A stretch of DNA of 64,000 bases from Bacteroidota bacterium (GTDB taxonomy: Bacteria; Bacteroidota; Bacteroidia; Bacteroidales; Bacteroidaceae). The stretch spans positions 1-64,000 of the forward strand of contig JAFABG010000040.1 of NCBI GenBank assembly GCA_023426145.1, read 5' to 3'. This document shows positions 61,236 to 64,000 of the stretch, piece by piece. A program made the translations under genes and the position numbers. The notes under the pieces are model-generated. The model ran no database searches. It was not told the origin of the DNA and worked only from the letters and a program-made list of their open reading frames with translations. Each line of letters starts with the position of its first letter. Within the stretch, counting starts at the first letter, position 1.

Positions 61236-63137
61236 ATGGCAGACAAAAAAGAAAAACTCTTCTCAGACTTTTCTCCTATCTCCACCGAGCAATGGATGGA
61301 GAAGGTTACGGCCGATTTGAAAGGCGCTGATTTTGAGAAGAAATTAGTTTGGAAAACTAACGAAGGGTTTAAAGTGAAACCTTTCTACCGGATGGAAGAT
61401 CTGGAAGGTTTGAAAACAACAAATGCACTTCCCGGAGTATTCCCTTATTTGAGAGGGACGAAGAAGAATAATAATGAGTGGTTGGTTCGTCAGGAAATTG
61501 AAGTTGAATCTCCAAAGGATGCGAATGTCAAAGCATTAGATATCCTGAATAAGGGAATTGATTCGCTTTCTTTCCATATTAATGTGAAAACATTCGATGT
61601 CGAATATGTTGAAACTTTGTTGGATGAGATTCAACCTGAATGCGTAGAACTTAATTTCTATACTTGCCAAGGGCATGTAGTGGAATGGGCTAATCTATTA
61701 GTTGCTTATTACCAAAAGAAAGATTATGATGTCAAAAAGTTGAGAGGGTCAATCAATTATGACTTCTTTAACAAAATGCTCACTACTGGGAATGAAAAAG
61801 GAGATATGGTTCAAACAGCTAAGGCTCTGATTGAGGCTATACAACCACTTCCTTTTTATCGCATCTTGAACGTAAATGCTATCTCACTTAATAATGCTGG
61901 GGCTTACATTTCTCAAGAACTTGGCTATGCATTGGCTTGGGGAAATGAGTACATGAATCAATTGACCGATGCAGGTATTCCAGCAGCTACAGTGGCTAAG
62001 AAAATTAAATTTAATTTCGGAATTAGTTCTAATTATTTTCTTGAAATAGCAAAATTTCGCGCCGCACGTATGTTATGGGCTAATATTGTAGCTTCTTATC
62101 AACCAGAATGTTTGCGTGATTGTGAGAATAAAGGTGCTAACGGTGAATGTCGTTGTGCTGCGAAGATGGCGGTTCATGCGGAAACGTCGAGCTTTAACCT
62201 TACTTTATTTGATGCCCATGTGAACTTGCTTCGTACACAAACAGAAGCAATGAGTGCGGCATTGGCTGGTGTTGATTCTATGACAGTAGTTCCATTTGAT
62301 AAAACTTATTCTATTCCTGATGAGTTTTCTGAACGTCTTGCACGTAATCAGCAGTTATTGCTGAAAGAAGAATCACATTTTGATAAAGTAATTGATCCTG
62401 CTGCAGGTTCTTATTATATAGAGAACCTGACTGTAGCTATTGCAAAAGAAGCATGGGAACTTTTCCTTTCTGTAGAAGGTGCGGGTGGCTTTTATGTTGC
62501 TTTGAAGGCTGGAACGGTTCAAGCAGCAGTGAATGAAAGTAATAAGGCACGTCATAAAGCTGTTGCACAGCGTCGTGAGGTGCTACTAGGAACGAATCAA
62601 TTCCCGAACTTTACAGAAAAATCAGGTACTAAAGAGCCAATTGATGCTGTTTGTAGTTGTGGAGGTATTTCTCATCATAGTACAAAGGATGTGGATACGT
62701 TGATCTTCGACAGGGCTGCTAGTGAATTCGAGGCGTTACGCCTTGAAACTGAAGCTTCTGGTAAACGTCCGAAGGCATTTATGTTGACTATTGGTAACTT
62801 GGCTATGCGTCAAGCACGTGCACAATATTCTTGTAACTTCTTAGCTTGTGCTGGTTATGAGGTGGTTGACAATCTTGGATTTGAAACAGTAGAAGCTGGG
62901 GTTGAAGCTGCAATGACAGCTAAAGCTGATATTGTTGTCCTTTGTTCAAGTGATGATGAATATACAGAATACGCAATTCCTGCATATAAGGCATTGAATG
63001 GTCGGGCTATGTTTATTGTTGCTGGGGCTCCCGCTTGTATGGATGAACTGAAGGCTGCAGGTATCGATAATTTCATCCACGTGCGTGTCAACGTATTGGA
63101 TACCTTGAAAGAGTTTAACGCCAAACTATTGAAGTAA
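61236..63137 (+). CDS. mutA: Methylmalonyl-CoA mutase small subunit
   Basis: 633 residues. The N-terminal barrel-domain part starts with FSPISTEQWMEKVTADLKGA and WKTNEGFKVKPFYRMEDLEG. Later blocks include INYDFFNKMLTTGN, NNAGAYISQELGYALAWGNE, FNFGISSNYFLEIAKFRAAR, AETSSFNLTLFDAHVNLLRT and VIDPAAGSYYIENLT. The C-terminal part (about 515-633) keeps the flavodoxin-like B12-domain fold, without the cofactor-binding DxHxxG motif, as expected for the non-catalytic subunit. It pairs with MutB to interconvert succinyl-CoA and methylmalonyl-CoA, a consumer of the coenzyme made by the preceding cluster. Confidence 0.95.
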   Translation: MADKKEKLFSDFSPISTEQWMEKVTADLKGADFEKKLVWKTNEGFKVKPFYRMEDLEGLKTTNALPGVFPYLRGTKKNNNEWLVRQEIEVESPKDANVKALDILNKGIDSLSFHINVKTFDVEYVETLLDEIQPECVELNFYTCQGHVVEWANLLVAYYQKKDYDVKKLRGSINYDFFNKMLTTGNEKGDMVQTAKALIEAIQPLPFYRILNVNAISLNNAGAYISQELGYALAWGNEYMNQLTDAGIPAATVAKKIKFNFGISSNYFLEIAKFRAARMLWANIVASYQPECLRDCENKGANGECRCAAKMAVHAETSSFNLTLFDAHVNLLRTQTEAMSAALAGVDSMTVVPFDKTYSIPDEFSERLARNQQLLLKEESHFDKVIDPAAGSYYIENLTVAIAKEAWELFLSVEGAGGFYVALKAGTVQAAVNESNKARHKAVAQRREVLLGTNQFPNFTEKSGTKEPIDAVCSCGGISHHSTKDVDTLIFDRAASEFEALRLETEASGKRPKAFMLTIGNLAMRQARAQYSCNFLACAGYEVVDNLGFETVEAGVEAAMTAKADIVVLCSSDDEYTEYAIPAYKALNGRAMFIVAGAPACMDELKAAGIDNFIHVRVNVLDTLKEFNAKLLK

Positions 63138-63138
63138 G

Positions 63139-64000
63139 ATGAGAAAAGATTTTAAAAACTTAGATATATATGCTGCATTTCAGCCTGCTAACGGTGCTGA
63201 ATGGCAAAAGGCTAACGGCATTTCCGCAGATTGGAATACACCGGAACACATTGAAGTGAAGCCTGTTTATACAAAAGAAGACCTTGAAGGTATGGAACAT
63301 CTTGGCTACGCAGCCGGACTTCCTCCTTATTTACGTGGTCCATATTCTGTGATGTATACTCTTCGTCCTTGGACTATTCGTCAATATGCTGGATTCTCCA
63401 CAGCTCAAGAGTCTAACGCTTTTTACCGTCGTAATTTAGCTTCAGGACAAAAAGGTTTGTCTGTTGCATTTGACTTGGCTACCCACCGCGGTTACGACCC
63501 TGATCATGAACGTGTAGTTGGTGATGTTGGTAAAGCTGGTGTGTCGATCTGTTCACTTGAGAACATGAAGGTTTTGTTTGATGGCATTCCTTTGAACAAA
63601 ATGTCTGTTTCTATGACGATGAATGGTGCGGTGCTACCAATTATGGCATTCTATATCAATGCAGGTTTGGAACAGGGTGCTAAGCTAGAAGAGATGGCTG
63701 GTACTATCCAGAATGATATTTTGAAAGAATTTATGGTGCGTAATACCTATATTTATCCACCTGCATTCTCTATGAAGATTATTTCAGATATCTTTGAATA
63801 TACTTCACAGAAGATGCCTAAGTTTAACTCTATTTCTATATCTGGTTATCACATGCAAGAAGCAGGTGCTACAGCTGATATTGAATTGGCTTATACATTA
63901 GCTGACGGTTTGGAATATCTACGCGCCGGAACGGCAGCAGGAATTGATATTGATGCGTTCGCTCCCCGCCTTTCTTTCTTCTGGGCTATCGGTACCAACC
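63139..64000 (+). CDS. mutB: Methylmalonyl-CoA mutase large subunit, 5' part (continues beyond window)
   Basis: The ATG at 63139 follows the mutA stop by 1 bp, and the frame is open to the end of the window (about 287 residues of some 715). The start MRKDFKNLDIYAAFQP is followed by the substrate-barrel blocks: VKPVYTKEDLEG, GLPPYLRGPYSVMYTLRPWT with IRQYAG, GLSVAFDLATHRGYDPDHER, MSVSMTMNGAVLPIMAFYIN, and SISGYHMQEAGATADIELAY. This is the catalytic, adenosylcobalamin-binding subunit. Confidence 0.97.
   Translation, partial: MRKDFKNLDIYAAFQPANGAEWQKANGISADWNTPEHIEVKPVYTKEDLEGMEHLGYAAGLPPYLRGPYSVMYTLRPWTIRQYAGFSTAQESNAFYRRNLASGQKGLSVAFDLATHRGYDPDHERVVGDVGKAGVSICSLENMKVLFDGIPLNKMSVSMTMNGAVLPIMAFYINAGLEQGAKLEEMAGTIQNDILKEFMVRNTYIYPPAFSMKIISDIFEYTSQKMPKFNSISISGYHMQEAGATADIELAYTLADGLEYLRAGTAAGIDIDAFAPRLSFFWAIGTN

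Noticed and set aside
1..64000. CRISPR arrays, toxin-antitoxin pairs, restriction systems or phage genes
   Set aside because: No regularly spaced direct repeats of CRISPR type and no cas, toxin, methylase or phage structural genes were recognised. The only short periodic repeat array is the IS21-like end at 30-130.

Overview
The window looks like a chromosomal segment of a Bacteroides-type gut anaerobe (order Bacteroidales). The evidence is a low-to-moderate GC content, many promoters carrying the Bacteroides -7 consensus TAnnTTTG, TonB-dependent receptors with carboxypeptidase-like N-terminal domains, DUF6660, DUF5035-like and DUF6078-like proteins, a Bacteroidota LptD, and the methylmalonyl-CoA mutase pair of the succinate-propionate pathway. 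All identifications are from reading the sequence; no database search was run.

Layout. 1-3700 is an accessory patch: an IS21-like element end with four 24-bp repeats, a Cys-rich DUF6660-type protein, a TonB-dependent receptor, a broken thioredoxin-like gene and an ArsR repressor with palindromic operator candidates. 3700-4300 has no convincing gene but holds hairpins and repeated GTTAC motifs. 4300-20135 is mostly housekeeping: metallophosphoesterase, NamZ-like muramidase (DUF1343), HD-domain protein, LptD, uracil-DNA glycosylase, AsnA, tRNA-Arg(CCG), a HAD phosphatase, two small lipoproteins, the lysS-gpsA-pgi cluster and a MATE transporter. 20128-26733 is an AraC-type regulator divergent from a tripartite RND efflux operon. 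26862-29256 carries a DUF6078-like protein, a MetE-C-like protein and a divergent Lrp-type regulator.

29269-57053 is a large cobalamin region. Two paralogous BtuFCD-type ABC importers diverge from a perfect palindrome made of two opposed -7 elements; only the rightward one has a cobalamin riboswitch. A leftward pair of fused genes (cbiG-cbiF, then cbiJ-cbiD) faces a rightward, riboswitch-controlled operon: TonB receptor, cbiL, second TonB receptor, an exported CbiK, cbiH-cbiC, cbiE-cbiT, cbiA, a PduO-type adenosyltransferase, cbiP, cobD, cbiB. A leftward cobU-cobT-cobS-cobC operon completes nucleotide-loop assembly. Together these encode uptake, the anaerobic corrin-ring steps from sirohydrochlorin onward, amidation, adenosylation and loop assembly. 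Not seen in the window: synthesis of sirohydrochlorin (hemA-D, cysG) and of dimethylbenzimidazole (bluB, bza).

57329-64000 holds an outer-membrane barrel gene interrupted by a one-base frameshift in an 8-G tract (possible phase variation), a cytidylate-kinase-like protein, a perfect 27-bp-arm palindrome, and the B12-dependent mutA-mutB pair (mutB runs off the end). The most interesting observations are the CbiK with a lipoprotein signal and an SDD motif typical of surface export, lying between a TonB receptor and ring-synthesis genes; the G8 frameshift; and the divergent duplicate B12 importers.
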